From: Acidimicrobiia bacterium
GTDB taxonomy: Bacteria; Actinomycetota; Acidimicrobiia; Spongiisociales; JAENVV01
Length of the DNA: 54,618 bases
Direction: 5' to 3'
Assembly (NCBI GenBank): GCA_024637275.1
Contig: JAGXFS010000068.1
Location: forward strand, 1-54,618
Positions within the stretch are counted from its first letter, which is position 1. Each line of letters begins with the position of its first letter. The translations under genes and the position numbers were made by a program. Shown in pieces: positions 1 through 8,358 of the stretch. The notes under the pieces were generated by a model. The model made no database searches and was not told the origin of the DNA. It worked only from the letters and a program-made list of their open reading frames with translations.

Positions 1-1
1 T

Positions 2-712
2 CCGGAAGTCCAGCCGACTTATGCGGGTTATGTGGCGTGGCGGGCGATCACTCACGAGGCGGACTTGAGTCATGAGACTCAAGCGCTGCTTCGCGATGCC
101 ATGGTGTACCAGGTCCTCGAACACAGCCACATCCTGGCGTACGCAATCCCCCATCCCGATGGCAGAACGGTGCCAGGACAGCGGATCATCAACTCGGTCT
201 GGTATCGCAATTACGCCGAAGGTGGTCCCTATGAGTCAGTCATGACCGGCGTTGACGGGCGACGCCGAACCGGAACCATGCCTCCTGGAACGATCCGCTC
301 CGAGTTCCTGAACGAAATGTGGGTCGCCGCTGACGAACTTCTGGCACCGCAGCTACGTGAGGTTGTCACGGCGTGCCGGGAGCCAATGATTCAGGCCATC
401 TTCGATCTAGAAACGCCCCGGATGGTGTTCGGGCGGGTCTGTATCCTCGGTGACGCGGCATTCGGGCTGCGACCGCACGTGGCCGCAGGTCAGGCGAAGG
501 CTTGTGCCGATGCATGGTCGCTGCGTTCTGCGCTGGTCGAGGTGGACCATGACCTCGACGGAGCTCTGGCTCTATGGGAGCAACGTCAACTCGTCCTGGG
601 ACGCACTGCTTCAGCCAGGACTCAAGACATGGGTCATCGATCTCAGGTGGCTGGCACCATGACGCCCGGCGACCCCGCCTGGAAGTTCGGACTTTGGGAA
701 GCGGGCAACTGA
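2..712 (+). CDS. FAD-dependent aromatic-ring monooxygenase, C-terminal part (5' end off the window)
   Basis: The frame is open to the left edge, and residues before the first Met read YAGYVAWR, a typical internal segment of class A flavin monooxygenases, so the N-terminal FAD-binding Rossmann part lies outside. The second FAD motif is seen as GDAAFGLRPHVAAGQAKACA (GD-x-A, RPH, then A-x-x-DA); the usual His after GDAA is Phe, as I recall for 2,6-dihydroxypyridine 3-hydroxylase relatives. Such enzymes use NAD(P)H and O2 to hydroxylate aromatic or heteroaromatic substrates in the cytoplasm. The true substrate cannot be read from this fragment. It converges with the next gene, 4 bases away. The family call is firm; the specificity is not. 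Confidence 0.85.
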   Translation, partial: PEVQPTYAGYVAWRAITHEADLSHETQALLRDAMVYQVLEHSHILAYAIPHPDGRTVPGQRIINSVWYRNYAEGGPYESVMTGVDGRRRTGTMPPGTIRSEFLNEMWVAADELLAPQLREVVTACREPMIQAIFDLETPRMVFGRVCILGDAAFGLRPHVAAGQAKACADAWSLRSALVEVDHDLDGALALWEQRQLVLGRTASARTQDMGHRSQVAGTMTPGDPAWKFGLWEAGN

Positions 713-716
713 GCGG

Positions 717-1019
717 CTAGACGAGACTTATCGTCACTCGCACGACGTCACCGGTATCGACCTTGGCGGAATCTCGTACCGATCGTTTGACCGGCAATAC
801 GTACGACCTCGCCTCCTTGCTGGGAAAGATGGAGGTTCTCCATTCGACCGATCCGATCCGGGCGACCACTTTGACGGACCCAAACCCGGGGCGACGCGGA
901 ACCAGGTCGCGGATTTCCTCGGCGTCGGCGCGGTGAAGAGTGACGAATACCCAGGCGGCCTCGGCGTCTGCTTCGAACAATTCGCCCTCGAATGAAAAGC
1001 TCGGTCCGGAGATCGACAC
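717..1019 (-). CDS. DUF1905 family protein
   Basis: A 100-residue protein that matches the DUF1905 pattern from end to end: an F-x-G-x-L strand near the start, W-V-F-V-T-L, then GFGSVKV, WRTSIFPS and VLPVKRSVRD followed by a GD-V-V-R-V strand. This family is a small beta-barrel of unknown biochemical role, often found alone or fused to YdeI-like domains. It lies 11 bases downstream of the P-loop protein on the same strand, so the two are probably co-transcribed. No catalytic residues can be assigned. Confidence 0.85.
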   Translation of the reverse strand: MSISGPSFSFEGELFEADAEAAWVFVTLHRADAEEIRDLVPRRPGFGSVKVVARIGSVEWRTSIFPSKEARSYVLPVKRSVRDSAKVDTGDVVRVTISLV

Positions 1020-1030
1020 CGCTTGCTTCT

Positions 1031-1660
1031 CTAGTCCCAGAGTGTGGGGTGAAGCGAAACAGGTTGCGGGATCGGTTGATCCCCAGGTTCGGTCGGCCCG
1101 ACCAGTCGCTCGACCAAAGACGCCCAGTCGAACCCGTCAGTTATCTCCGAGGCTCGCAGCTCCACCAGACAGTTCGTCGGCACGTACGTAGGCAAGATGA
1201 GATCCAGGATCTGTTCGATCTCGTCGCGGAACTTCTGATTTACGCTCCTGACCCCGTCGACTTTCAGAGGGACGTCTGGGAGAAGGCGGACAAAGAGATC
1301 GTAAGTCCCGGCCCATCGGCGAATCAGCGGCTTCACGTCGAAAGGATCCTCTCCGCCGGTTGCTCGAAGGAAATACGCAAAGTTGTCCACTACCGCCCGG
1401 TCCGTTACGAGAACGTCTGCTCGGGTGCGTAGCTCAAGCTCTTGTTGGATCTGCGCCATGATGACCCAGAGCTGGGCTTCGGGCGTCGACCCCTCATTGA
1501 GACCAAGTGGGTTGAACCTGATTACTTCTCGACCTACCTCGACGCTTCGGCCACTACGCCCGACTGCGCCAGCAAACGAATGTACGGCGTTGGTCTTCCG
1601 GACCGAGTGGGAGCCAATGAAGGCGATTTTTCGAGGCTGAGCTGTCACCGACCTGCCCAA
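1031..1660 (-). CDS. NadR/AAA-type P-loop ATPase-like protein with altered Walker A
   Basis: A 209-residue soluble protein with the fold order of small P-loop kinases related to the NadR C-terminal domain: beta strand IAFIGSHSVRKT, a helix, then a Walker-B-like strand VLVTDRAVVDNFAY. The P-loop should read G-x-x-x-x-G-K-[ST]; here it is GSHSVRKT, with Arg replacing the last Gly, which would normally weaken nucleotide binding. The DNA at this point is unambiguous and the frame is intact. Substrate unknown. It sits between UspA and DUF1905, all on the minus strand, possibly one transcript. Confidence 0.6.
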   Translation of the reverse strand: MGRSVTAQPRKIAFIGSHSVRKTNAVHSFAGAVGRSGRSVEVGREVIRFNPLGLNEGSTPEAQLWVIMAQIQQELELRTRADVLVTDRAVVDNFAYFLRATGGEDPFDVKPLIRRWAGTYDLFVRLLPDVPLKVDGVRSVNQKFRDEIEQILDLILPTYVPTNCLVELRASEITDGFDWASLVERLVGPTEPGDQPIPQPVSLHPTLWD

Positions 1661-1709
1661 TCCGGAAAGGTCGGTGCTTGAAATCCCCGTGGTGGCTTTC
1701 GGCCTTCGG

Positions 1710-2144
1710 TCAAACCAGTGCGTCGGTAGGAACGGCTACCACAGGAAGCTCGCTGGCAAGGAGGAGCTCCTGAACCTTGCTGCCGAGCAGGAACTTGCCG
1801 ACGCGTGAGCGGCGGCGCATGCCGACAACCAGGATGTCGTGGTCGATTTCGCCAACGGCTTTTTCAATTTCTGCGATGGTATCGCCGACCCGGATCGATA
1901 CCGCGTCAATGGCATCGGGGATGTTCAGGGTTTGGAGTTTGGCAGCGAAGTCGCGCTTGGCTTCCTCCATCATGACGTCGACATAGCGGCTCTGACCTGG
2001 GACCTGCTCGCGCGCTTCTCGCTCCTCATTCGAGATGACATGGAGAACGTGAAGAGAACCCCCGGTTGTGGCAGCCAATTGCGCCCCAAACTCGATTACC
2101 TTTCCGGAGCCTGCGCCCCGGTTCGCTGCTACTAGCACTCTCAT
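1710..2144 (-). CDS. Universal stress protein (UspA family)
   Basis: A 144-residue single Usp domain. It begins MRVLVAANRG and ends with the conserved ILVVGMRRRSRVGKFLLGS segment and PVVAVPT. In ATP-binding Usp proteins the motif is G-x-x-G-x9-G-[ST]; here the second Gly is Arg, so ATP binding is uncertain although the final GS is kept. Usp proteins are cytoplasmic and act in stress or energy-status responses. It is divergent from the hydrolase at 2193, sharing a 48-base intergenic region. Confidence 0.9.
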   Translation of the reverse strand: MRVLVAANRGAGSGKVIEFGAQLAATTGGSLHVLHVISNEEREAREQVPGQSRYVDVMMEEAKRDFAAKLQTLNIPDAIDAVSIRVGDTIAEIEKAVGEIDHDILVVGMRRRSRVGKFLLGSKVQELLLASELPVVAVPTDALV

Positions 2145-2192
2145 CGTCCACTTCTCTCATTCGGATGTGCTTAAAACTACACCCATTCAGCC

Positions 2193-3542
2193 GTGGCCGA
2201 ACGACCTCAGAATGCCTCAATGCTCGACCGCGCAAACGACCGGCTGCCGAGCTGCAGTACTCTGCTGGGCATCAAGACTCCCATTCGCCCACCGACTCGC
2301 CCCGAGCACACCGCAGCTGACGATTGGTCCGGTCTCGGCCATCTCGTATCCCTGACCGTTCAACGTCTTACTGACCCGGTCGAAGGGATGCACCGCGCCA
2401 TCTCAGATCGGTGGTTTCGTTTGGGAGGTAACCAGATTCAACCGGTCGCTTGGGTCTATCAAACTGTGACCGCTGGAATCTACGGATCGGTAAGGGGTGC
2501 TGGTTCGGCACTCGGTTCGGCTCTGTCCGTCGGTGCCGCCGTCGTGCAGCGAACGAGGCCAGTGCCCCTCCTGTGGAGGTCCGGACCGGGCAGTCGGGTC
2601 CAGGCCGTTGCCAATGGCGTTTGGGGGGACCGATTTGTCGGCATGGAGAGCCCACTGTCGATCGAGATGGCTTTTCGCGGCCGTCATGGAGACCCGATAG
2701 TCCTCGACCCGGCCGCTGATCACTCAAGTGTCGAACGTCCGAAGCGGCGGTTGGCAGTGCTCATTCATGGGCTTGCTGAAACCGAGGCGATCTGGCGCAT
2801 CTCGACCCTCCCCGACACCGAGGATTCGGGCCTTGCAGCAGCCCTCACCGAGGATGGCTTCACGCCACTTTTGCTGCGATACAACAGCGGGCGTTCGGTC
2901 TCTGAAAACGGACAGGCACTAGCGGCATTGCTCGATCAAGTAATGGCGTCCTGGCCCGTCCCGATCGAGGAAATCGCGTTGGTAGGCAACTCGATGGGTG
3001 GCCTCGTAGCACGGAGTGCGATGCAGGCAGGTCAGGTGGCTCGACTCGGGTGGCCAGCTGCCGTCCAACGGCTGGTCGCTGTCGGCTCACCCCACCTGGG
3101 GTCGCCGCTCGAAAAACTCGCAGCAGGCGCATCGCGTGCTCTTCGTTTCGCCCCTGAGACTCGGCCGCTGAGCCACTTCCTCGAATCACGTAGCCAGGGC
3201 ATCAAAGATCTCCGCTCCGGCGCCATTAACGATGATGAAGTGCGGGCCGCACGATCTGTGGAGCACTTCGTGTCGTCTCAACCGGCCGGCGTAGAACATC
3301 TTTTCATCGCGGGGGTCGTCACGGCAGACGTTGACCATCCGGTGGGAATGATGCTTGGGGATCTCATCGTCCGGGCGAAGAGCGCCACCGGCCGAGGTCG
3401 GTCGAGATCGGTTGAAGCAAAAGAGGCGGTTGTATTGGGCGGACGCAGGCACTTCGACCTCGCTGGCGATCCGGATGTCATAAGCCAGGTTCGAAAGTGG
3501 CTTTCCCCCGACCCGCATCCAGCCGATGCCGAGGCTACCTAA
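2193..3542 (+). CDS. Lipase-like alpha/beta hydrolase
   Basis: A 449-residue protein with an alpha/beta-hydrolase core. The oxyanion-hole segment is LIHGLAETEAIW near residue 190; the nucleophile elbow is VGNSMGGLVAR, with Ser in G-N-S-M-G as in triacylglycerol lipases and PGAP1-like esterases; a late RHFDLAGDPDV supplies a candidate catalytic His. The first roughly 150 residues precede the core and resemble a helical N-terminal region. The start may be the GTG at 2193 or the ATG at 2220; neither has a strong ribosome site. No signal peptide is obvious. The hydrolase fold is clear; the substrate (an acyl ester or polyester) is unknown. Confidence 0.8.
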   Translation: MAERPQNASMLDRANDRLPSCSTLLGIKTPIRPPTRPEHTAADDWSGLGHLVSLTVQRLTDPVEGMHRAISDRWFRLGGNQIQPVAWVYQTVTAGIYGSVRGAGSALGSALSVGAAVVQRTRPVPLLWRSGPGSRVQAVANGVWGDRFVGMESPLSIEMAFRGRHGDPIVLDPAADHSSVERPKRRLAVLIHGLAETEAIWRISTLPDTEDSGLAAALTEDGFTPLLLRYNSGRSVSENGQALAALLDQVMASWPVPIEEIALVGNSMGGLVARSAMQAGQVARLGWPAAVQRLVAVGSPHLGSPLEKLAAGASRALRFAPETRPLSHFLESRSQGIKDLRSGAINDDEVRAARSVEHFVSSQPAGVEHLFIAGVVTADVDHPVGMMLGDLIVRAKSATGRGRSRSVEAKEAVVLGGRRHFDLAGDPDVISQVRKWLSPDPHPADAEAT

Positions 3543-3600
3543 GCGAATCGTTGCCAGGGTCCCATGCGGTTCAGTTGCTGACATTTGTGTCGGCGGACTG

Positions 3601-3912
3601 TCACGCCCAACCTTCATTTCGATGCCCACGCAGTCGTCCAGGAAGGCAAAGGGGGCCTTGAGAGCTCGACAGTGGTTCGGTCCTACTGACGTGTCGAATC
3701 GCCCGGTAGCAAGCGTGGGTTGTGGGGTGTGGATGCGGGAAAGTAGCTTCAAATGACCCAACAAGAAACCCACGGTGCAAATCGCCCTTGATTCAACGGA
3801 CGATGGTCGAACCAAGATATCCGTGGCACACGAACGCTTAGAGAAGTTTGAGGAGGTCGAGCAGTGGAAGTTCTACTGGTCGGAATGGCTTCAGGCTATC
3901 GACTCCCGCTAG
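3601..3912 (+). pseudogene. Remnant of an SRPBCC/AHSA1-like domain gene with in-frame TGA
   Basis: Between the hydrolase and the GH13 gene no intact gene of normal size is seen. On the plus strand, one frame after a TGA at 3754-3756 reads TVQIALDSTDDGRTKISVAH, then ERLEKFEEVEQWKFYW and SEWLQAIDSR before TAG at 3910. This matches the C-terminal strand and long helix of actinobacterial SRPBCC (AHSA1) proteins. The same frame before the TGA contains RARQWFGP, like the WFGP/RWLP segment of that family, but the rest is poorly matched. I read it as a decayed gene. The 3' part is the better supported; the 5' limit is a guess. Confidence 0.45.
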
Positions 3913-3933
3913 ATCGCCGGGCCGACAAAGTTG

Positions 3934-5739
3934 TCAGTTGGCTGGCTCAGAACGAGTGAGGATGATGGCCGTGTAGGGCGCCAGGCCGACGGTAAGCGAC
4001 GCAGGCATACCGTCGAGTGACGAGGGTCTAGCTTCGGCCTGTGTGGCTCCGGATCCTTCGTAGCTTTCGTGATACACGGGAGCGTCACCATCGAATACGA
4101 CGTCCCACGTGCCTTCTGACGGGGCACCGATTGAGTAGGCATCGTGGCGTTGCTCGGCAAAGTTGGCGACTACGAGAACATCGTCGTTGGGCCCGCTCTT
4201 GTCCCAGCGGTAGAAAGCGATCACTTTGTCGGTCTGGTTGACATGATGAACCCGGACATGCTGGCCGGTAAGGCCAGCCGTCCGTCCGTCGACGTTGCGG
4301 CGGAGTCCGATCAGGTCGCGGTACATGCGCACGACGCCCGACTCGGTGTCGAGTCGGGCCCAGTCGATCGCATGGTCGTCACGAAACCATTGACCCTCGA
4401 GTAGTTCTTGACCCTGGAAGATCATCGGAATCCCGGGAGCGGTGAAGACCAGAGCCGCGCCAAGCGCGGCGCGTTTTCGAGCGTGCCATCCGCTCGCATT
4501 GCCTGGCCAGATCTCCTCAGGCAGGCGGGCACTTCCGTTGGCCACTTCATCGTGTGACTCGGTGTAGATGACCCGCCGGAATCCGTCATCGCCGTAGCGA
4601 TGATCGATCGCCCGGGCCACCGACGTCATGTCGCGGCTTTGGTCGTCGCGGATGGTGAGGACCGAACGGATCGGATGCACAAAACGCGAGTCCCATTGGG
4701 CATCAAACCCCGCTCCCCCATTGGCCGTGGTTTCTGTAATGGCGGCCTCGCCGAGCAAATCTTCTGCTATCGATACTTTCCACGGCTGGCGGGAATTGAT
4801 TTCGTCGTTGATCCATTGCATCAGGGTCCAGCCGTCTTCGAGGTTGGCGCCGGGATCCGACCCGCCCCACACGTTGCGAATGTGGGCAGTCGCGTCCCAG
4901 CGCAGGCCATCGACGCGATATTCTTCCAGCCACGTCAGAGCGTTGTCGCGGATAAAGGTTCGAACTTCGGGCCGGGCATAGTCGGGCCGGGTGTGTCCCC
5001 ACGGCGTCTGAGCTCGCCAGTCGTTGTAGAAATAGATGCCGCCACCATCATTCTCGCTCCAACCATCGAAGCGCCAGAGGTCGAGATCGGACGGTCCGAA
5101 GTGGTTGTAGACCACGTCCATGAATACGGCCATGCCCTTTTCGTGTGCGGCCTTGATGAACTGCTTGAAGGCGTCCGGTCCGCCGTAGTTTGACTCTATT
5201 GCGAATGGATGTGCCGGGTTGTAGCCCCAAGATCGCTCGCCGGCGAACTCCATGGGTGGCATCAACTCGATCACGTTGATGCCAAGGCGCTGTAGGTGCT
5301 CGAGCCGTTCAATGGCCGATTGAAAGTTCCCGGCGCTCTCGCCTGGCTGGTCGGTAAACGTACCCAGGTGGAGTTCGTAGATAACCATCTCATTCCACGG
5401 TGGGGTCCGGTAGTCGTCCGGCACCAGCCAGGGATCGCCATCATGGGGATAGATCACTCCGTTGCCAACGCTGTTGGTCACCTGCCGTACATAGGGGTCC
5501 ATGCGGAGCATCGACTCGCCAGCAGTGATAGAAAACTTGTATTCGTGACCCACCAGGGCGCCCTCGACCCGCTCGGCCCAGTACCCGTTGTCCTCTCGCA
5601 AAAGGGCATCTGCCTCGGGAGACCAGTCGTTGAAGGTGCCTACGACCGAGACCTCTTGGGCATTTGGTGCCCAGACTCTGAACGTTGTGCCAGTGTTGTC
5701 CGGGATTGCCCCCATCCCCGCAGAGAGTTCAGCGGCCAT
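3934..5739 (-). CDS. GH13 family alpha-glucan enzyme with N-terminal CBM48 (branching-enzyme-like)
   Basis: A 601-residue protein. Residues 10-90 form a CBM48/isoamylase-N-like module (TTFRVWAPNAQEVSVVGTFN), followed by an (alpha/beta)8 barrel with all four GH13 regions: DVVYNH at 208-213, GLRWDATAH with nucleophile Asp282, IAED with acid/base Glu326, and ESHDEV with transition-state Asp397. A C-terminal beta domain ends the protein. The layout is that of 1,4-alpha-glucan branching enzyme or malto-oligosyltrehalose trehalohydrolase relatives; I cannot separate these from sequence alone, and it is shorter than classical GlgB (about 630-730). No signal peptide, so it should act in the cytoplasm on glycogen or maltodextrin. 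It stands alone here, without other glg or tre genes. Confidence 0.85.
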   Translation of the reverse strand: MAAELSAGMGAIPDNTGTTFRVWAPNAQEVSVVGTFNDWSPEADALLREDNGYWAERVEGALVGHEYKFSITAGESMLRMDPYVRQVTNSVGNGVIYPHDGDPWLVPDDYRTPPWNEMVIYELHLGTFTDQPGESAGNFQSAIERLEHLQRLGINVIELMPPMEFAGERSWGYNPAHPFAIESNYGGPDAFKQFIKAAHEKGMAVFMDVVYNHFGPSDLDLWRFDGWSENDGGGIYFYNDWRAQTPWGHTRPDYARPEVRTFIRDNALTWLEEYRVDGLRWDATAHIRNVWGGSDPGANLEDGWTLMQWINDEINSRQPWKVSIAEDLLGEAAITETTANGGAGFDAQWDSRFVHPIRSVLTIRDDQSRDMTSVARAIDHRYGDDGFRRVIYTESHDEVANGSARLPEEIWPGNASGWHARKRAALGAALVFTAPGIPMIFQGQELLEGQWFRDDHAIDWARLDTESGVVRMYRDLIGLRRNVDGRTAGLTGQHVRVHHVNQTDKVIAFYRWDKSGPNDDVLVVANFAEQRHDAYSIGAPSEGTWDVVFDGDAPVYHESYEGSGATQAEARPSSLDGMPASLTVGLAPYTAIILTRSEPAN

Positions 5740-5811
5740 GAGTTTCAGCGCTCTCGGGCGACGGGTTCGAGTAGATCAAGTGATGCATCCGGTCATCCTG
5801 CCATGTGCGAG

Positions 5812-6271
5812 CTAGAGAGATGCGAAGAATCGGGCAGGCACGCCTTCAGCTCCCTCGAACTTGAGAAACGCTCCGAAGAAGGCGAATCGGGTGCCGTCGG
5901 TCGGCAAGGCCGAGAGATTGGTGAGGGACTGCATCAGAACAGCCCCTCCTCGGCCAATGATGTGGTGGACCACGAAATCTTCGGGCGAGTAGTCAGTCTG
6001 CTTCGCCGAAGATTCCGGGAAGCAATCGAACCCGATTGCCGTCACGCCGGTTGCTACCAGCCATTGCGCCGCCTCCGGGCTACACGATGGCGAACCCACG
6101 TAATAGTCGGGGAAAACGCCCCAGCTGCGATCAGTCCAACCGGTGCGGACCAGCGCAATCTCGCCTGGCTCGGGTCTGGCGTTGCATCGTTCGAGGTCGG
6201 CCGGCGTGATGATATGGCCTTCGGCGAGTTCACCGAGATCGAGAACCACTGCGTGCCCGCAGGTACGCGAC
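5812..6271 (-). pseudogene. Cyclase family (kynurenine-formamidase-like) gene, 5'-truncated C-terminal fragment
   Basis: From about GHAVVLDLGELAEG the minus strand encodes the C-terminal two-thirds of a cyclase-family (PF04199) hydrolase: ITPADLERC, IALVRTGWTD, VTAIGFDCFP, VVHHIIGRGGAVLMQSLTNL, and FAFFGAFLKFEGAEGVPARF. The N-terminal part with the metal-binding HxGTHxDxP motif is missing; upstream the same strand instead encodes VanZ sequence in another frame. The fragment lacks its metal site and should be inactive unless it is an assembly chimera. See the junction finding near 6255-6295. Confidence 0.75.
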
Positions 6272-6680
6272 AGATGAGCTGGGATGCTTCGATAAGGGCC
6301 GATATGGCGCCTACCCGCCAGACGAGTGGCCACAGTCGCTGAAGTCTCTTGAACAGCAGTGGTAAGAGGATCCCCAGGGGCGCGAGGAGCAGCAGATTGC
6401 CAATGATGTTGTATGACGCCAAGCCAACGCTGGTGTCGCGGATCAGCTGAGTGATGCTTGCAAACGGGACGAAGTTGTAGCTGCCGTACCACGAATATAG
6501 GACGATACCCATGGGAAAGAACGTGAAATAGAAGACGAGAAGTGACCACAGGAAGAGTGCCAGCACTACTGCTTCTCGAACAACGTCGGCTCCTTGGCGA
6601 CGCCAAATAATGATGCGCCAGACCGCCCATATGACGATTGCCAATGCAATGAATCGTGGCGGCTCGAATGTGACCATCAT
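6256..6680 (-). pseudogene. VanZ-like membrane protein gene, 3'-truncated
   Basis: The reading frame starting at 6680 gives a VanZ-like protein with three or four membrane segments: AIVIWAVWRIIIWRR, VLALFLWSLLVFYFTFFPMG, then NFVPF, and NIIGNLLLLAPLGILLPLLF followed by ISALIEASQ. These are the signature NFVPF and IGN..LFxPLG..S..IExxQ elements. After IEASQ the VanZ similarity stops (the usual R.fDxxDVxxNtlG is absent) and the DNA continues as a cyclase gene in a different frame. The frame itself runs on without homology to 6054. VanZ proteins are integral membrane proteins; the prototype gives weak teicoplanin resistance, but most have unknown roles. Confidence 0.75.
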
Positions 6681-6772
6681 CGAAGGTACCCCTGGCTGAG
6701 TTCAATGAGAACTGTGACGGCGATCATAGGACTCATCCACCGCTGCTCGATCAAAGTACGACCAGATGCTTT

Positions 6773-7729
6773 TCAGTGCGTTGGGAGCCGGGCCAGCGCC
6801 TCGAGCACCGCTGCCGGGAAACTGTCTTGACTGCCATGGCCCGCGTCATCGAGGACGTGGAGTGCCCCAGTCGTCCAACGCTTATTGAGTTCCCAGGCGG
6901 TGTCGAGAGGGCTGCTGACGTCGTACCTTCCATGGATCATCGTCCCGGGTATACCGTTCAGTCTCGGGGCTTCAGCAAGGAGTTGGCCTTCGGGAAGGAA
7001 CGCTCCATTTCGCCAATAGTGGGTCACGAGGCGGGCGAAGAGGTAGCGGAATGCAGGGTCTTCATACTGGGGGCTCGGCTTGTGACCGGGTGTAAGCGAC
7101 ACATGGGCATCTTCCCAGGCGCACCACTCCATGGCGGCGTAATGGCGGAGGTCCGGGTCGGGTGCGTTGAGCATTTCGCCGTACGCGTCGACGAGCGGCA
7201 TCGACCGGTATTCGGGCGGGACGGCCTGTGAGAATCGCTCCCACTGCTCCGGAAAGATCCGCCCGACGCCTTCAGTGATCCAGGACACTTCGCGCTGAGT
7301 CGTCATGGTAACGAGACCCAGCACGAGCCCTCGGACTCGATCCGGGAAAGATTCCGCGTATGCCAGCGACAAGGTGGTTCCCCAGGAGAAGCCGACGACA
7401 TGCCAGCGATCGATCTGTAGGTGCGTTCGGAGTCGTTCGATGTCTGCGATGAGGTGGCCTGTGCTGTTGACGCTGAGGTCAGTTGCCGAGTCGCCAGCGA
7501 GTGGGCGGCTGCGTCCGGAGCCACGTTGGTCAAGCAGCACGGCACGGAACCTGGCGGGATCGAAGAGTCTCCGCTGGCCCGGCGAGCAGGCCGAACCCGG
7601 ACCTCCATGCAAGAAGAGCACCGGCTCTCCTTCGGGGTTGCCGCAGGTCTCCCAGTACATCCCGTTTCCATCGCCAACATCCAGGAGGCCGCTCTTGTAC
7701 GGTTCAATGGCGGGGAAATATTCGACCAC
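6773..7729 (-). CDS. pip: Proline iminopeptidase (alpha/beta hydrolase, S33)
   Basis: A 318-residue protein collinear with S33 proline iminopeptidases: N-terminal strand and oxyanion HGGPGSACSP, DQRGSGRSRP, nucleophile motif GFSWGTTLSLAYA (usually GGSWG), the cap region with EWCAWEDAHVSL, then HGRYDVSSP for the catalytic Asp and DDAGHGSQD for the catalytic His. It removes N-terminal proline from peptides in the cytoplasm. Length matches the family (about 310-320). The gene stands alone on the minus strand. Start at 7729 is supported by MVEYFPAIEPYKSGLLDV, the usual N-terminus. Confidence 0.93.
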   Translation of the reverse strand: MVEYFPAIEPYKSGLLDVGDGNGMYWETCGNPEGEPVLFLHGGPGSACSPGQRRLFDPARFRAVLLDQRGSGRSRPLAGDSATDLSVNSTGHLIADIERLRTHLQIDRWHVVGFSWGTTLSLAYAESFPDRVRGLVLGLVTMTTQREVSWITEGVGRIFPEQWERFSQAVPPEYRSMPLVDAYGEMLNAPDPDLRHYAAMEWCAWEDAHVSLTPGHKPSPQYEDPAFRYLFARLVTHYWRNGAFLPEGQLLAEAPRLNGIPGTMIHGRYDVSSPLDTAWELNKRWTTGALHVLDDAGHGSQDSFPAAVLEALARLPTH

Positions 7730-7841
7730 ACCACGCAGTGTAGGTTCGGAACCTGGCGATGGCCCGTTTGACCGTCTAACCTTGACTCATCCACTCGCGT
7801 GGCTTAACGAAGGACCGGTCTGAGAGATGGCCGGTCGAAAG

Positions 7842-7868
7842 AAGAGACCTTGCTGAGCAAGGTCTCTT
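7842..7868 (-). terminator. Rho-independent terminator of the dioxygenase-marR operon
   Basis: A perfect 12-bp inverted repeat (AAGAGACCTTGC / GCAAGGTCTCTT) with a 3-base loop lies 13 bases past the marR stop. Read on the minus strand it is followed by a T-rich stretch (TTCTTTC), fitting termination of the operon at 7882-9230. Confidence 0.8.
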
Positions 7869-7881
7869 CTGGTTTTGCGGT

Positions 7882-8358
7882 TCAGGTTGTCTGGTTTTGC
7901 ACTCGAAGTATCAACGTTTCGCAGATGTCGCGAAGCTGTTCTTGCTGAGATGCTGATAGAGGGCCAAGCACCACGCGCCGGACTTCGTTGACGTGACCGG
8001 GGGCGGCCTGCTCGATTGTCTGGCGACCCAAGTCGGTCAAGATGGCGATCTGGCCGCGACCGTCGGTCGGGCATTGTCTCCGCTCGATCCATCCGTTCGC
8101 TTCCATCTTGCGCACTGCATGACTCAGGCGACTGGGTGAATACTCAAGGAGGTCTGCCAGGTCACCCATTCGGGCTTGGTAGTCAGACGCTTCAGAGAGT
8201 GCAACGAGCACGGCGTAATGGGCATGCCCCATGTCGGCGTCGCGCATGAGTTGCCGATCGAGAGCGCCGTCAACGATGCGACTCGCCAGGTTGAAGGCTC
8301 GCCAGGTGGCCTGCTCCTCGTCGCTTAGCCACTGAACTTCGGCGATGACCGGGCTCAT
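7882..8358 (-). CDS. MarR family transcriptional regulator
   Basis: A 158-residue winged-helix MarR protein. The core shows AHYAVLVALSEASDYQARMG, then DLADLLEYSPSRLSHAVRKM (recognition helix) and GWIERRQCPTDGRGQIAILT (wing with the conserved D-x-R-G), and a C-terminal dimerisation helix region. It is translationally coupled to the dioxygenase upstream by an ATGA overlap (8355-8358). A perfect palindrome just after the -10 of the operon promoter (9252-9263) is a likely binding site, so it probably represses its own operon and responds to an aromatic or phenolic ligand. The ligand is inference. Confidence 0.92.
   Translation of the reverse strand: MSPVIAEVQWLSDEEQATWRAFNLASRIVDGALDRQLMRDADMGHAHYAVLVALSEASDYQARMGDLADLLEYSPSRLSHAVRKMEANGWIERRQCPTDGRGQIAILTDLGRQTIEQAAPGHVNEVRRVVLGPLSASQQEQLRDICETLILRVQNQTT

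Noticed and set aside
3186..3815. Long minus-strand frame opposite the hydrolase 3' end
   Set aside because: It is antisense to a clear coding gene, shows no family features, and ends across an unrelated remnant.
6054..6255. Tail of the VanZ reading frame beyond the junction
   Set aside because: The frame is open but has no similarity; the real coding signal there is the cyclase fragment in another frame.
5296..6342. Plus-strand 348-residue open frame opposite the GH13 gene and cyclase fragment
   Set aside because: It lies antisense to recognised genes and has no family features.
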